Origin: Fibrobacter succinogenes
GTDB taxonomy: Bacteria > Fibrobacterota > Fibrobacteria > Fibrobacterales > Fibrobacteraceae
Length of the DNA stretch: 64,000 nt
Assembly: GCA_902776765.1 (NCBI GenBank)
Contig: CACYRP010000007.1
Coordinates: forward strand, 1 to 64,000
Direction: 5' to 3'
The notes beneath the pieces were generated by a model, which saw nothing but the letters and a program-made list of their open reading frames with translations, was not told the DNA's origin and made no database searches. Of the stretch, positions 53,175 to 61,681 are shown piece after piece; position 1 is the stretch's first letter; every line of letters starts with the position of its first letter. Made by a program: the position numbers and the translations under genes.

Positions 53175-54145
53175 TCAGAAAAACATTTGCCTCCATCCTA
53201 TTTCTAGGCATCAGCGCTCTATTCACATTTGCAACATCAAGCGAAATTCCAGACAACATTCCTGCCTATTGCATCACTTTCACGAGCGACAACAGCTACA
53301 AGACATCACTCATTCATAAAGCAAAAGGCATTGAAATATCGCGGAGCTACAGCCAAACTACATTCAACAATTTTCCTCGAAACCTGATTGATTCATCTCT
53401 TGAAAGCAATGTTTACCATCTAGAAAATGCAAAAGAAATCCTTCCCAAGTTTTACGGAAAAATTTTCCGCGGAAGCCAAAGCGAGAGCGACTGCAACGGC
53501 CACAAAGTAAAGCGCAAAGAAAAGGAATTCGACGTTTTGCTCGTCGGCCCATGCGTAAAATCCATGCCGGTCGCCCACTATTGCCTCATCGAAGGGAAGC
53601 AACCAATTCTTCACCGCACCGAAACATTTGAAAATATTCCAAAGGTAACGCTATTTGAAACATCTGACGGTAACCGATACAGTGACATTTATTGCAGTGG
53701 CACCGCTAAAATGGAAAATATTACAGCATGGGACTTCCCTGAAATTGGCAAATTCAAGCTAGGCCATTTTGTAGAAGAAGACACATGCCATGGGCAAAGT
53801 TATTGGCGTCGGAACAACACCACAATCCTTCCCGAATACATTGATTTATCAGCCGACACCGCCTTTTCTGTCACAACGCCACAGCTAAAGCAACTATACG
53901 GCAAGAACATTCCGATTACATGGGACATCTCCATGGAATGCAACTTTGACAAAGTAAACAAGCATATCGAATACGAAATTTTGATCACAGGAAAATGCCC
54001 GTCCAAAATCAAATACAACAGCAAAAAGCAACAGGCAATAGAGCCGTGGAGCAACAGCAAATTAAAAATACACGGAAAGGATTACGACTACTATACCAAT
54101 AAGAATTGGCAAGAATTCTGCATCGAAAGGAAGGTTATCAAATGA
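53171..54145 (+). CDS. Cysteine-containing secreted protein with an internal repeat
   Basis: The protein has 324 residues with a signal peptide (MIRKTFASILFLGISALFTFA). Two related modules are visible. One (about 75-130) reads SSLESNVYHLENAKEILPKF, then C, then FDVLLVGPCVKS. The other (about 225-280) reads LSADTAFSVTTPQLKQLYGK, then C, then EYEILITGKCPSK. The third gene carries the same kind of module. The Cys pair in each may form a disulfide. It overlaps its neighbours by four bases at both ends (ATGA), implying coupled translation. Family unknown. Confidence 0.65.
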   Translation: MIRKTFASILFLGISALFTFATSSEIPDNIPAYCITFTSDNSYKTSLIHKAKGIEISRSYSQTTFNNFPRNLIDSSLESNVYHLENAKEILPKFYGKIFRGSQSESDCNGHKVKRKEKEFDVLLVGPCVKSMPVAHYCLIEGKQPILHRTETFENIPKVTLFETSDGNRYSDIYCSGTAKMENITAWDFPEIGKFKLGHFVEEDTCHGQSYWRRNNTTILPEYIDLSADTAFSVTTPQLKQLYGKNIPITWDISMECNFDKVNKHIEYEILITGKCPSKIKYNSKKQQAIEPWSNSKLKIHGKDYDYYTNKNWQEFCIERKVIK

Positions 54146-55470
54146 AATACAGAGCAATGCCTATATTCGTGATGATTTTTCTTTTCGTATTCCTAGCGGA
54201 ATCTGCTTGGAGTAAAGGCCCCGTTCAATTCTGTGCCTCATTCGAAGACGAGAGTCATTACAGATTGTTGCTGCTCGATGAACAGCAACCACTCTCCGAT
54301 TTAAAACCGCAGCCAGGGAAACAAGCGATTCCGGATTCAATCGATTGCGAGCACCACTTCTGGGCACATTCACTTTGGCCCAGTTTCGAAGGCGATAAAC
54401 GAAGCAACTTTAAGCGATTCAACTACGACGTAGGAAATCCAAGGGATATCGATAAGCAATGTCGCACAAACGCCTTATCCGCCAAGGATTTTCTAAAAAA
54501 GTTCGCAGTTCCTAAACTGGAATGGAATTACGCATCCATTGATGCATCCTTGTACGAAAGAGACTCGGCAGAGAAATTCCTAAAGCGTTTTTATAATAAA
54601 GTATTTACCGGCTATTGGATGGCAGACCTCGTCTGCGTTTGTCCCCACTTTGAAGCATCACATCAATCGCGTACCATCAAGGCAAAGCTTATCGGAAAAT
54701 GCAAACCCGATTTCAAAAAAGAAAAGCGAATCATTCCCGAAAGCTACGAATTGCAAATAAAATTTGATGACGATGAGGATAACAAAATTATCCCGAAACT
54801 TAAAAATCCAAACTGGATTCCTTGTTACAGGGATGACTGGAAAGGGGGTTGTGAAATTAGAAACTATGCTAGTAAAAATACGATTCCCGTTCACGGACAA
54901 ACTTCAGGAATCGACGAAAGTTTGGAATGCTATCACGTTGACGGAAAATTTTATCTGAATTTCGCCACCAATCTACCCAAAATATCCTACGGAACAAGCC
55001 TCGATTACCAGCCCTGCTATACAGACAGCACTCGCTGCAAATACGGTGATTATTCTGCCCCACAACTCAAAACCCCATTTTATTCATGCGAAAAATTCAA
55101 CCTCAAGGAAGGCGGCTGCGAAACCGTTTCACACGGTCTTGACTTCATTGTTGCCGAAGACCTAAAATTTCACGGCTGGAACCGCGAAGGATACTTTTAC
55201 TTCTTTAGGCAAAAGACAGAAAACGAATTGGACGATTTTTTAGGAAACATTTTCTATAATCGCAAGCCATTCAAAGAATATTACAGCGACATATTGCCCG
55301 AAGGAATTTCAGACAAAGATATTTCCCGCATGGGCGACGAGGCCGTCCGCGTAACGCCCGGCATGTTTTTTTACGATGGACTCTCGAAAGTCGGTTACGA
55401 AAAGTTCGAAAAGCCCATGTTCAAAAACCTCAAAGAAGCCTTGCAGCACTGCAAGGAACATAGGTTCTAA
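54142..55470 (+). CDS. Cysteine-rich secreted protein combining modules of the two preceding genes
   Basis: The protein has 442 residues with a signal peptide (about MKYRAMPIFVMIFLFVFLAE, cut near AWS). The first half holds a module like those of gene two (YASIDASLYERDSAEKFLKR, C-V-C, then IKAKLIGKCKPD). The second half holds the module of gene one (LECYHVDGKFYLNFATNLPK, YTDSTRC, SCEKFNLKEGGC, GLDFIVAEDLKFHGWN). It therefore looks like a fusion of both building blocks. ATG 54142 has AAAGGAAGG upstream. Function unknown; export and disulfides suggest a periplasmic or surface role. Confidence 0.65.
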   Translation: MKYRAMPIFVMIFLFVFLAESAWSKGPVQFCASFEDESHYRLLLLDEQQPLSDLKPQPGKQAIPDSIDCEHHFWAHSLWPSFEGDKRSNFKRFNYDVGNPRDIDKQCRTNALSAKDFLKKFAVPKLEWNYASIDASLYERDSAEKFLKRFYNKVFTGYWMADLVCVCPHFEASHQSRTIKAKLIGKCKPDFKKEKRIIPESYELQIKFDDDEDNKIIPKLKNPNWIPCYRDDWKGGCEIRNYASKNTIPVHGQTSGIDESLECYHVDGKFYLNFATNLPKISYGTSLDYQPCYTDSTRCKYGDYSAPQLKTPFYSCEKFNLKEGGCETVSHGLDFIVAEDLKFHGWNREGYFYFFRQKTENELDDFLGNIFYNRKPFKEYYSDILPEGISDKDISRMGDEAVRVTPGMFFYDGLSKVGYEKFEKPMFKNLKEALQHCKEHRF

Positions 55471-55604
55471 AAAAATTTTATAGCTCCTTTTGAATCAGTT
55501 TGCTCCGAAAATACAGCTTTTGTCGCGATGTCCAAATCTGTAAGAAGTTATTTTAAGAACTACGAATTCATCGTTTCAAAGGAAAATAAACCGAGCGATA
55601 CATG

Positions 55605-55751
55605 TCAAAAAACATAGTTGAGAATGGCGAGAAATTGCAAATGCTTGCCGTAATGGAACTCGATCGTTTCGGCACTCAAAACCGGAGCCAAATCACTTGC
55701 AGCATAAGGAAGAGACGGCATTTCAAATTTACCGTTGATGGGTTGTGTCAT
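55605..55751 (-). pseudogene. Truncated duplicate of the sodB 5' end
   Basis: From ATG 55751 the frame reads MTQPINGKFEMPSLPYAASD and continues through EFHYGKHLQ, identical to sodB except for one residue in 39. It then runs into unrelated sequence and stops after 48 codons. The match continues upstream through the leader (GCGAGG, CTTTTTCCGCCGAC) to about 55816. The metal-binding core is missing, so no dismutase can result. Confidence 0.88.
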
Positions 55752-56019
55752 AGGACCTCGCTTTTCTCACTTCTTTTTCCGCCGACACCGACGAAATCAC
55801 GTTGTAATACACATAAGATTTTAGAGAATGGAGGAATTCACGCCTGAAGGGTATCAAATAAATGGCCAAAATACAAGGAACAGCGTTGCGACACAAAATG
55901 TAAAATGCGTTTTCCAGCTAAAAATTCAGCTTTCTTGTCTATTTTCAATCTTCAATCGATAATACCTGCATAGTGAACTAGCCTATCCAAAGCATAACTT
56001 CCCTACAGCAAAGCATCGT

Positions 56020-56034
56020 TTACACATTTTGTAA
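56020..56034. promoter_or_regulatory. Operator TTACA-CATTT-TGTAA upstream of glnN
   Basis: A perfect TTACA-N5-TGTAA inverted repeat 115 bases upstream of the glnN sigma-54 promoter, the distance of a typical enhancer site. Confidence 0.5.
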
Positions 56035-56149
56035 TTTCACTCACAATTTTTCAAAATCTGTAATTTTCAAAACACGAAATAAAAGCGCCGCTGATTTTCA
56101 TTTTTTCGTTTTCGCACGAATTTAGCGGTTTTTCAGGCAAATTTCCGAA

Positions 56150-56167
56150 TTGGCACACTTTTCGCTT
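56150..56167 (+). promoter_or_regulatory. Sigma-54 promoter of glnN
   Basis: TTGGCACACTTTTCGCTT keeps a perfect -24 element and the GG-N10-GC spacing; the -12 element is TCGC instead of TTGC. The start codon follows after 32 bases. Confidence 0.78.
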
Positions 56168-56199
56168 ATAAGGCTGCGAAAAAACTTAAGGAGATTGCC

Positions 56200-58320
56200 A
56201 TGAGCAACGAATACAGATTAAAAGCTATCAAAGAAATCGCTAGCGAAGCAGCTGGCGCAAACCTTCCTGCAGCACCTGCAAACATCGACTTTTACGGCGA
56301 GGACGTATTTAACGCAGACGCCATGCGTGCCTACCTCCCGAAAGAAATTTGCAAAAAGTTGTTCGCAACGATTGACGACGGCGCACCGCTCGATCCGAGC
56401 ATCGCTGGCGAAGTCGCTCACGCTATGAAAAAGTGGGCCATCGACCGCGGCGCAACTCACTTTACTCACTGGTTCCAGCCGCTCACCGGCTCTACCGCCG
56501 AAAAGCACGACTCCTTCCTCGAACCCGAAAATGGCAAAGCCATCCTCGCTTTCAGCGGCAAGAACTTGATTGTCGGCGAACCGGATGCATCTTCCTTCCC
56601 GAGCGGCGGCCTTCGCTCTACGTTTGAAGCCCGCGGCTATACAGCTTGGGACCCGACCTCTCCGGCATTCATCAAGCGTCACGGCAACGGTGCAACACTC
56701 TGCATCCCGACCGCTTTCTGTAGCTACACTGGCGAAGCCCTCGACAAGAAGACTCCGCTCCTGCGCTCCATCCAAGCTTTGCAGAAATCTGCCGACCGTC
56801 TCATGGGCCTCTTCGGTGTCGCTCCGCAGAAGGTGAACGTCACTCTCGGTGCCGAACAGGAATACTTCCTTGTCGACAAGCGCTTCTACCTCCAGCGTCC
56901 GGACCTTTACCAGGCAGGCCGCACCTTGTTCGGCGCCGCTCCGGCAAAGCACCAGCAGATGGAAGACCACTACTTTGGTAGCATTCCGGCTCGCATTTTG
57001 AACTTCATGAACGATGTGGAAAAGGAACTCTGGAAGCTCGGCATTCCGGCAAAGACCCGCCACAACGAAGTCGCTCCGGCTCAGTTCGAACTTGCTCCTA
57101 TGTTCGAAGAAGTGAACCTCGCTTGCGACCACAACATGCAGATTATGGAAGTCCTCCGCCAGGTCGCTGACCGCCACGGACTCGTCTGCCTCCTCCACGA
57201 AAAACCGTTCGCAGGCATCAACGGTTCTGGCAAGCACAACAACTGGTCCGTGAACTACGGCAAGACCAACCTCTTGAACCCAGGCAAGGATCCGCACCAG
57301 AACGCCATCTTCCTCACCACCCTTTGCGCTGTCATTTACGCTGTCGACACTCACGCAGACTTGCTCCGTATGGCTGTAGCAAGTGCCGGTAACGACCACC
57401 GCCTTGGCGCCAACGAAGCTCCTCCGGCAATCATCTCCATGTACCTCGGCGACCAGCTTGCCGACGTCATCGAACAGCTCGAAAAGGGCGATCCGAAGTC
57501 CAGCAAGCAGGCTGGCGCTCTCAAGCTCGGTTCCGACACGCTCCCGCCGCTCCCGCGCGATGCTACCGACCGTAACCGTACTTCTCCGTTCGCTTTCACC
57601 GGCAACAAGTTCGAATTCCGTGCACCGGGTTCTAGCCAGAGTTGCTCAGAACCGAACGTTATCCTCAACACCATCGTTGCCGAAGCCTTCGACATCATCG
57701 CCGACAAGCTCGCAAACGTTCCTGCCGACAAGTTCCACGAAGAACTCCAGAAGCTCTTGCAGAAGATTGTCAAGGAACACAAGAAGGTTATCTTCAACGG
57801 CAACGGCTATACCGACGAATGGGTCGAAGAAGCTGCAAAGCGCGGCCTCCCGAACATCCGCACCACCATGGAAGCACTCCAGGCTCTCACCAAGAAAGAA
57901 AATGTCGCTCTCTTCGAAAAGTACGGCGTGTTCAACAAGCGCGAACTCGATTCTCGTTACGAAGTCAACATGGAAGATTACCACAAGAAGATTCACATCG
58001 AAGGCGAAATCGCACGCGACATGGCGAAGGACATCATCCTCCCGCAGGCAGTCAAGGCATACTCTTGCACGCTCAAGGCAAACGAAATGGCTTTGAACCA
58101 GGGGCTTCCGGCTCTCGATTCTTACGCCAAGCCGCTTGGCGAAGGCATCAAGAAACTCCTTGCCGCAATCGAAGTCATGGAAAAGGCCCTCGCCGGGAAG
58201 CACGAAGACATTCTTAACGGCATGCTCGACCTCCGCTTGGTTGTCGATTCTCTCGAAAAGATCGTTCCGGACGAACTCTGGCCGCTTCCGAAATACCGTG
58301 AGATGTTGTTCATCTATTAA
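56200..58320 (+). CDS. glnN: Type III glutamine synthetase
   Basis: The 706-residue enzyme joins ammonia to glutamate with ATP; type III forms are long (about 700) and common in Bacteroidetes, cyanobacteria and Fibrobacter. Markers are [20 protein letters not shown], the [15 protein letters not shown] segment with metal-binding Glu, [20 protein letters not shown], the nucleotide and ammonium region [19 protein letters not shown] and [19 protein letters not shown] lies 7 bases before the ATG. The stop codon sits inside a perfect ten-base hairpin that opens a structured 3' region. Confidence 0.96.
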   Translation: MSNEYRLKAIKEIASEAAGANLPAAPANIDFYGEDVFNADAMRAYLPKEICKKLFATIDDGAPLDPSIAGEVAHAMKKWAIDRGATHFTHWFQPLTGSTAEKHDSFLEPENGKAILAFSGKNLIVGEPDASSFPSGGLRSTFEARGYTAWDPTSPAFIKRHGNGATLCIPTAFCSYTGEALDKKTPLLRSIQALQKSADRLMGLFGVAPQKVNVTLGAEQEYFLVDKRFYLQRPDLYQAGRTLFGAAPAKHQQMEDHYFGSIPARILNFMNDVEKELWKLGIPAKTRHNEVAPAQFELAPMFEEVNLACDHNMQIMEVLRQVADRHGLVCLLHEKPFAGINGSGKHNNWSVNYGKTNLLNPGKDPHQNAIFLTTLCAVIYAVDTHADLLRMAVASAGNDHRLGANEAPPAIISMYLGDQLADVIEQLEKGDPKSSKQAGALKLGSDTLPPLPRDATDRNRTSPFAFTGNKFEFRAPGSSQSCSEPNVILNTIVAEAFDIIADKLANVPADKFHEELQKLLQKIVKEHKKVIFNGNGYTDEWVEEAAKRGLPNIRTTMEALQALTKKENVALFEKYGVFNKRELDSRYEVNMEDYHKKIHIEGEIARDMAKDIILPQAVKAYSCTLKANEMALNQGLPALDSYAKPLGEGIKKLLAAIEVMEKALAGKHEDILNGMLDLRLVVDSLEKIVPDELWPLPKYREMLFIY

Positions 58321-58462
58321 GATGAACAACTCGGTCTCCCGTCGAAGGTGGGAGACCTCAATGCTCATTTCATTTACTAATGAAAAGCATTGGCCGTGCG
58401 TCAAAGGTGCACGGCCTCAATGCAAGTTCATCTACTAATGATTAGCATTGGGTAAACAACCC
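58305..58462 (+). ncRNA. Tandem structured RNA in the 3' region of glnN
   Basis: The series begins with a ten-base hairpin over the stop codon (58305-58330). Then come two copies of a two-hairpin unit of about 58-59 bases. Unit A has stem GGTCTCCC/GGGAGACC, loop GTCGAAGGT, then TC and hairpin AATGC...TACTAATGA...GCATT. Unit B has stem GGCCGTGC/GCACGGCC, loop GTCAAAGGT, then TC and the same second hairpin with CTACTAATGA. The first-stem arms differ at four positions, each compensated by the opposite base, while loops and linkers are kept. GGGT-AAACAA-CCC follows, then the terminator. Class unknown. Confidence 0.6.
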
Positions 58463-58496
58463 ACACCATTTACACTTCGAACCTCATAAAAACAAG

Positions 58497-58526
58497 TCCA
58501 TCGGCAAAGCCGACGGATTTTTTTTC
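58497..58526 (+). terminator. Intrinsic terminator of glnN and its 3' RNA
   Basis: TCC-A-TCGGC-AAA-GCCGA-C-GGA stem followed by eight T. Confidence 0.85.
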
Positions 58527-58555
58527 GCATTGGGAAATCGCAAAAAGAAACACAC

Positions 58556-58590
58556 AAAAAAAAAGGCCGTGCACTTTCAAATGCACGGCC
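58556..58590 (-). terminator. Intrinsic terminator of the sigma-54 activator gene
   Basis: On the minus strand GGCCGTGCA-TTTGAAAG-TGCACGGCC is followed by nine T. The arms share GGCCGTGC/GCACGGCC with unit B of the glnN 3' RNA. Confidence 0.85.
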
Positions 58591-58609
58591 TTACAATCAA
58601 AGGATTTTT

Positions 58610-60136
58610 TTATCGCCCAGACTTAATCCCGAGCTTATTCATGCGGTAATTCATCATGCGCGGAGAAACGCCCAAGTCGCGCCCCGCCGCCGAAATATTA
58701 CCATCATTACGCTTGATTGCTTCAGTAATGATTTCGCGTTCGTAATTTTCCATCATCACTTCAAGCGGAGCAATCTTTTCGTTCGGAGCACCAATCGTAC
58801 CCACGCTCAAACTTGTCTGGAGTGAAGGAGGCAAGTTGTAGCTATGGACGCAATCATCAGTAGCCGTAAGCACAGCACGTTCAATGCAGTTTTCCAGTTC
58901 ACGCACGTTGCCCGGCCAGTGATAGCTCATGAGCAAATTAATTGCCGTTGTCGAAAGGCGCTGCACCTTCTTGTTGTAGCGCAGATTCATCTTTTCGATA
59001 AAGTGTTCTGCAAGCAAGATAATATCGGACTTGCGCTTTGCCAAATCAGGCATCGTGATCGGGAAAATATTCAAACGGTAGAAAAGGTCTTCGCGGAACT
59101 TGCCCTGAGCAATAAGCTCTTCAAGATTACGGCTCGTTGCCGCCAAGAAGCGCACATCAGAATGGAGTTCTTCGTTGCTACCCACGCGGCTAAAAGTACG
59201 TTCCTGCAAAAAGCGCAACAACTTGACCTGAGTCTGCATGGTCAAATCGCCAATTTCATCGAGAAAGAGCGTACCCCCATCAGCCGCTTCTGCACGGCCA
59301 ATACGGCGGTTCAAGGCGCCCGTAAACGCGCCCTTTTCATGTCCGAAAAGTTCACTTTCTACAAGGTTTTCCGGGAGGGCTGCGCAGTTGAGCGTAATGA
59401 ACGGCTTGTCCTTACGTCCAGACAAGTTCACAATAGCGCGAGCAATCATTTCCTTACCCGTACCGCTACCGCCACGAATCAACACCGTCGCATCGCTTGG
59501 CGCCACCTGACGCACTTGTTCGTAAACCTGGCGCATTTCGCGGCAGTTACCCACAAGCTCACCCGGATTGTTCGAAAGCATATCGCGCAACTTGCGGTTT
59601 TCTTCGAGCATCGCCTCGCGTTCACCATGAAGCTCAATGCATTCGTTTGCCGCATCGCCCGTAATATTGGCAATAATTTCGAGCAACGCCACATCTCGAT
59701 CCAAGTCGGTCGAGCCGTCTACCGGGCGGTCAATCGAAAGCGTTCCAATAACTTGTCCGTCATGAATCAGCGGCACGCAAATAAACGCAACCTGCGTATC
59801 GTAATGGCGGCTACCTGTGCGGTTCAAGAACCTGGAATCCTTGCGCAAGTCAGGAATCACATGGCTCAAGCCGCGTTCGGCCACGTGCCCCGTAATACCT
59901 TCGCCCATTCGATAAGAGCCACGCTGTTTTTCGGATTCGTCAAGCCCGCGCGAAGCCTCGATTTTCAGCGTATCGCCAAAAAGCAGCGCAAAAGTTCCGC
60001 GCAGCATTCCAAGTTCAGATTCCAAAATGCTCAGCACATTCTCGAGCAACTTTTCAACATCGCGCTCGTGAATAATCGCAACGCTAATCTTCTGGATGAC
60101 CGAAATTTCTGGACCTATAGAAGTTGGCATGGACAT
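58610..60136 (-). CDS. NifA-like sigma-54-dependent transcriptional activator (GAF-AAA+-Fis)
   Basis: The 508-residue protein has an N-terminal GAF sensor domain at about 25-170 (FICVPLIHDGQVIGTLSID). The AAA+ domain at about 190-425 carries Walker A RGGSGTGKEMIAR, the sigma-54-contacting GAFTGA loop in ELFGHEKGAFTGALNR, Walker B GGTLFLDEIGDL and the arginine finger FREDLFYRLN. A Fis-type helix-turn-helix ends the protein (NDGNISAAGRDLGVSPRMMNYRMNKLGIK). There is no receiver domain, so control is by a ligand or partner such as P-II rather than phosphorylation (inference; NifA GAF domains bind 2-oxoglutarate). It is the likely activator of the sigma-54 promoters in this window. It follows dapF and dapL on the same strand. 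Confidence 0.93.
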   Translation of the reverse strand: MSMPTSIGPEISVIQKISVAIIHERDVEKLLENVLSILESELGMLRGTFALLFGDTLKIEASRGLDESEKQRGSYRMGEGITGHVAERGLSHVIPDLRKDSRFLNRTGSRHYDTQVAFICVPLIHDGQVIGTLSIDRPVDGSTDLDRDVALLEIIANITGDAANECIELHGEREAMLEENRKLRDMLSNNPGELVGNCREMRQVYEQVRQVAPSDATVLIRGGSGTGKEMIARAIVNLSGRKDKPFITLNCAALPENLVESELFGHEKGAFTGALNRRIGRAEAADGGTLFLDEIGDLTMQTQVKLLRFLQERTFSRVGSNEELHSDVRFLAATSRNLEELIAQGKFREDLFYRLNIFPITMPDLAKRKSDIILLAEHFIEKMNLRYNKKVQRLSTTAINLLMSYHWPGNVRELENCIERAVLTATDDCVHSYNLPPSLQTSLSVGTIGAPNEKIAPLEVMMENYEREIITEAIKRNDGNISAAGRDLGVSPRMMNYRMNKLGIKSGR

Positions 60137-60168
60137 AAGATAGTAATTCGTATTTGCGCCTTCGGCGC

Positions 60169-60236
60169 AGTTACTAGTTAATAGTTATCAGTTACTAGAA
60201 TTTTTAAGACCTAGTAACTAGCAGTTTAGAACTTAG
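60169..60236. repeat. TAACTA-type repeat cluster
   Basis: AGTTACTAGTTAATAGTTAT and the inverted CTAGTAACTAGCAG lie just upstream of the activator gene. Same family as 38693-38788 and 44230-44326. Confidence 0.7.
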
Positions 60237-60254
60237 CTGGCAGAGCTTAGTTGG

Positions 60255-60276
60255 CCCTTCGACAGGCTCAGGGACC
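60255..60276. repeat. Inverted-repeat partner A around dapL
   Basis: CCCTTCGACAGGCTCAGGGACC. Its reverse complement occurs with one mismatch at 61607-61628, so the two copies face each other across dapL. The CCCTTCGACAGGCTCAGG word is also familiar as a dispersed repeat in many bacterial genomes. Confidence 0.7.
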
Positions 60277-60310
60277 TCGATAAGGTTGGTGAGCTTGCCA
60301 AACCAAAGCT

Positions 60311-61519
60311 CTAAAGTTTCTCTCTGATTCTTCTCAGCGCTTCGCAGGTGCGTTCGTAATCGCCAAAAGCTGTCAAGCGGAAATAACCTTCGCCACACGG
60401 ACCAAAGCCACTTCCCGGCGTACCCACGACTTCGCAAGTTGCAAGCAGGCGATCAAAGAAATCGAACGATTTTTCGCCATCCGGAATCTTCCACCAAATG
60501 TACGGAGCATGCTCGCCGCCGAACACCGTGTAACCGGCCGCACTCAATTCCTTACGAATCACGCCAGCCGTGCGCATGTAGCCCGCAATCACTTCCTTTG
60601 TCTGTTGCCAGCCCACCGGCGAATAAATCGCTTCGGCGGCACGCTGCGTCACATAGCTCACACCGTTAAACTTCGTGCACTGGCGACGGTTCCACATCGC
60701 ATGGAGTTTCGAAAGTTCGTGCGGAATCACCGTATAAGCGCAACGCACGCCCGTAAAGCCAGCCGTCTTGCTGAAGCTGCGGAACTCAATCGCGCAAGTA
60801 CGAGCACCCGGAATTTCAAAAATCGAATGCGGCAAAGATTCATCCTGAATGTAGCAGTTGTAGGCGCCATCAAACAAAATCAACGCCCCATTTTCGTTGG
60901 CGTAGTTGACAAACTTCTGAAGCGTTTCACGACTAAGCACCGTACCCGTCGGGTTGTTCGGGCTGCAAAGGTAAATCAACTGCACCGGATTCTTCGGCAA
61001 TTCCGGCTGGAAATTATTTTCCGCCGTCGAAGCAAGGTAAGTCACTTCCGAGAAATGACCGTCCGCCTGGAGCACGCCCGTACGCCCAGCCATCACGTTG
61101 GAATCCAAATAAACAGGATAAACCGGATCCGGAATTGCGATCTTTACATTTTCTGAAAAAAGTTCCTGGATGTTCGCCACATCGCACTTGGAACCATCGC
61201 TCACGAAAATATCGTTCGGGTCCATCTCGATGCCGCGGGCCGTGTATTCGCCACGGACAATCGCCTCGCGCACAAAATCATAGCCCTGTTCCGGACCGTA
61301 ACCGCGGAAAGTCCCCTTCACCGCCATTTCGTCAACAGCTGCATGCATGGCCTTGATGACCTCAGGAATAAGCGGCGTCGTCACATCGCCGATTCCAAGA
61401 CGGATGATATCCGCATTCGCATGCGAGCCCTGATATTCCTTGATTTTCTGGGCAATGGTCGAGAAGAGGTAGCTGCCAGGAAGGCGATCGTAGTAGGAGT
61501 TGATGTAAGATTCGTTCAT
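60311..61519 (-). CDS. dapL: LL-diaminopimelate aminotransferase
   Basis: The 402-residue PLP enzyme makes LL-diaminopimelate from tetrahydrodipicolinate and glutamate in one step. Markers are MNESYINSYYDRLPGSYLFS at the start, GIGDVTTPLIPEVIKAM, PDPVYPVYLDSNVMAGR, CSPNNPTGTVL and the Schiff-base lysine in FRSFSKTAGFTGVRCAYTV (about residue 268). Start at 61519 is chosen as the family's conserved first residue; a longer frame upstream is not conserved. dapF lies upstream on the same strand after 162 bases, giving two successive steps of lysine and peptidoglycan precursor synthesis. Confidence 0.94.
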   Translation of the reverse strand: MNESYINSYYDRLPGSYLFSTIAQKIKEYQGSHANADIIRLGIGDVTTPLIPEVIKAMHAAVDEMAVKGTFRGYGPEQGYDFVREAIVRGEYTARGIEMDPNDIFVSDGSKCDVANIQELFSENVKIAIPDPVYPVYLDSNVMAGRTGVLQADGHFSEVTYLASTAENNFQPELPKNPVQLIYLCSPNNPTGTVLSRETLQKFVNYANENGALILFDGAYNCYIQDESLPHSIFEIPGARTCAIEFRSFSKTAGFTGVRCAYTVIPHELSKLHAMWNRRQCTKFNGVSYVTQRAAEAIYSPVGWQQTKEVIAGYMRTAGVIRKELSAAGYTVFGGEHAPYIWWKIPDGEKSFDFFDRLLATCEVVGTPGSGFGPCGEGYFRLTAFGDYERTCEALRRIREKL

Positions 61520-61606
61520 ATTTTTAGTGGTTAGTAAACAGTGATTAGTGGTGAGGGTGAAAGGGGCAGGTCTTCCCCTCGCTTCCATCAGCATTCTCAG
61601 TGACCA

Positions 61607-61628
61607 GGTCCCTGAGCCTGCCGAAGGG
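61607..61628. repeat. Inverted-repeat partner B around dapL
   Basis: GGTCCCTGAGCCTGCCGAAGGG, the reverse complement of 60255-60276 with one change. It lies between dapF and dapL and is followed by a GC-rich hairpin (GCGGGCT/AGCCCGC). Confidence 0.7.
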
Positions 61629-61681
61629 CGCTACCCTTTCTAGCGGGCTTCAAGCGCCAGCCCGCAACGCCAGGCTTTGTG

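Larger units (their letters stand above)
55471..56199. other. 729-base intergenic region upstream of glnN
   Basis: No intact gene. It holds the broken copy of the sodB 5' end with its leader (55605-55816), then about 200 bases with nothing recognised except scattered TGTAAAA/TTTTACA-like words, then the operator at 56020 and the sigma-54 promoter at 56150. Confidence 0.7.

Noticed and set aside
58333-58449. Glutamine riboswitch (glnA RNA) tandem
   Set aside because: Position is after, not before, the synthetase gene, and the conserved bases I remember for the glnA motif are not seen. It is therefore kept as an unknown structured RNA.
58610-60136. True NifA with nitrogen fixation genes
   Set aside because: Domain order fits NifA, but no nif gene is in the window, and the promoters seen belong to ammonia assimilation and biosynthesis.
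60255-61628. dapL as part of an insertion element bounded by inverted repeats
   Set aside because: The repeats are short and of a common dispersed type, there is no transposase, and dapL is a normal housekeeping gene here.
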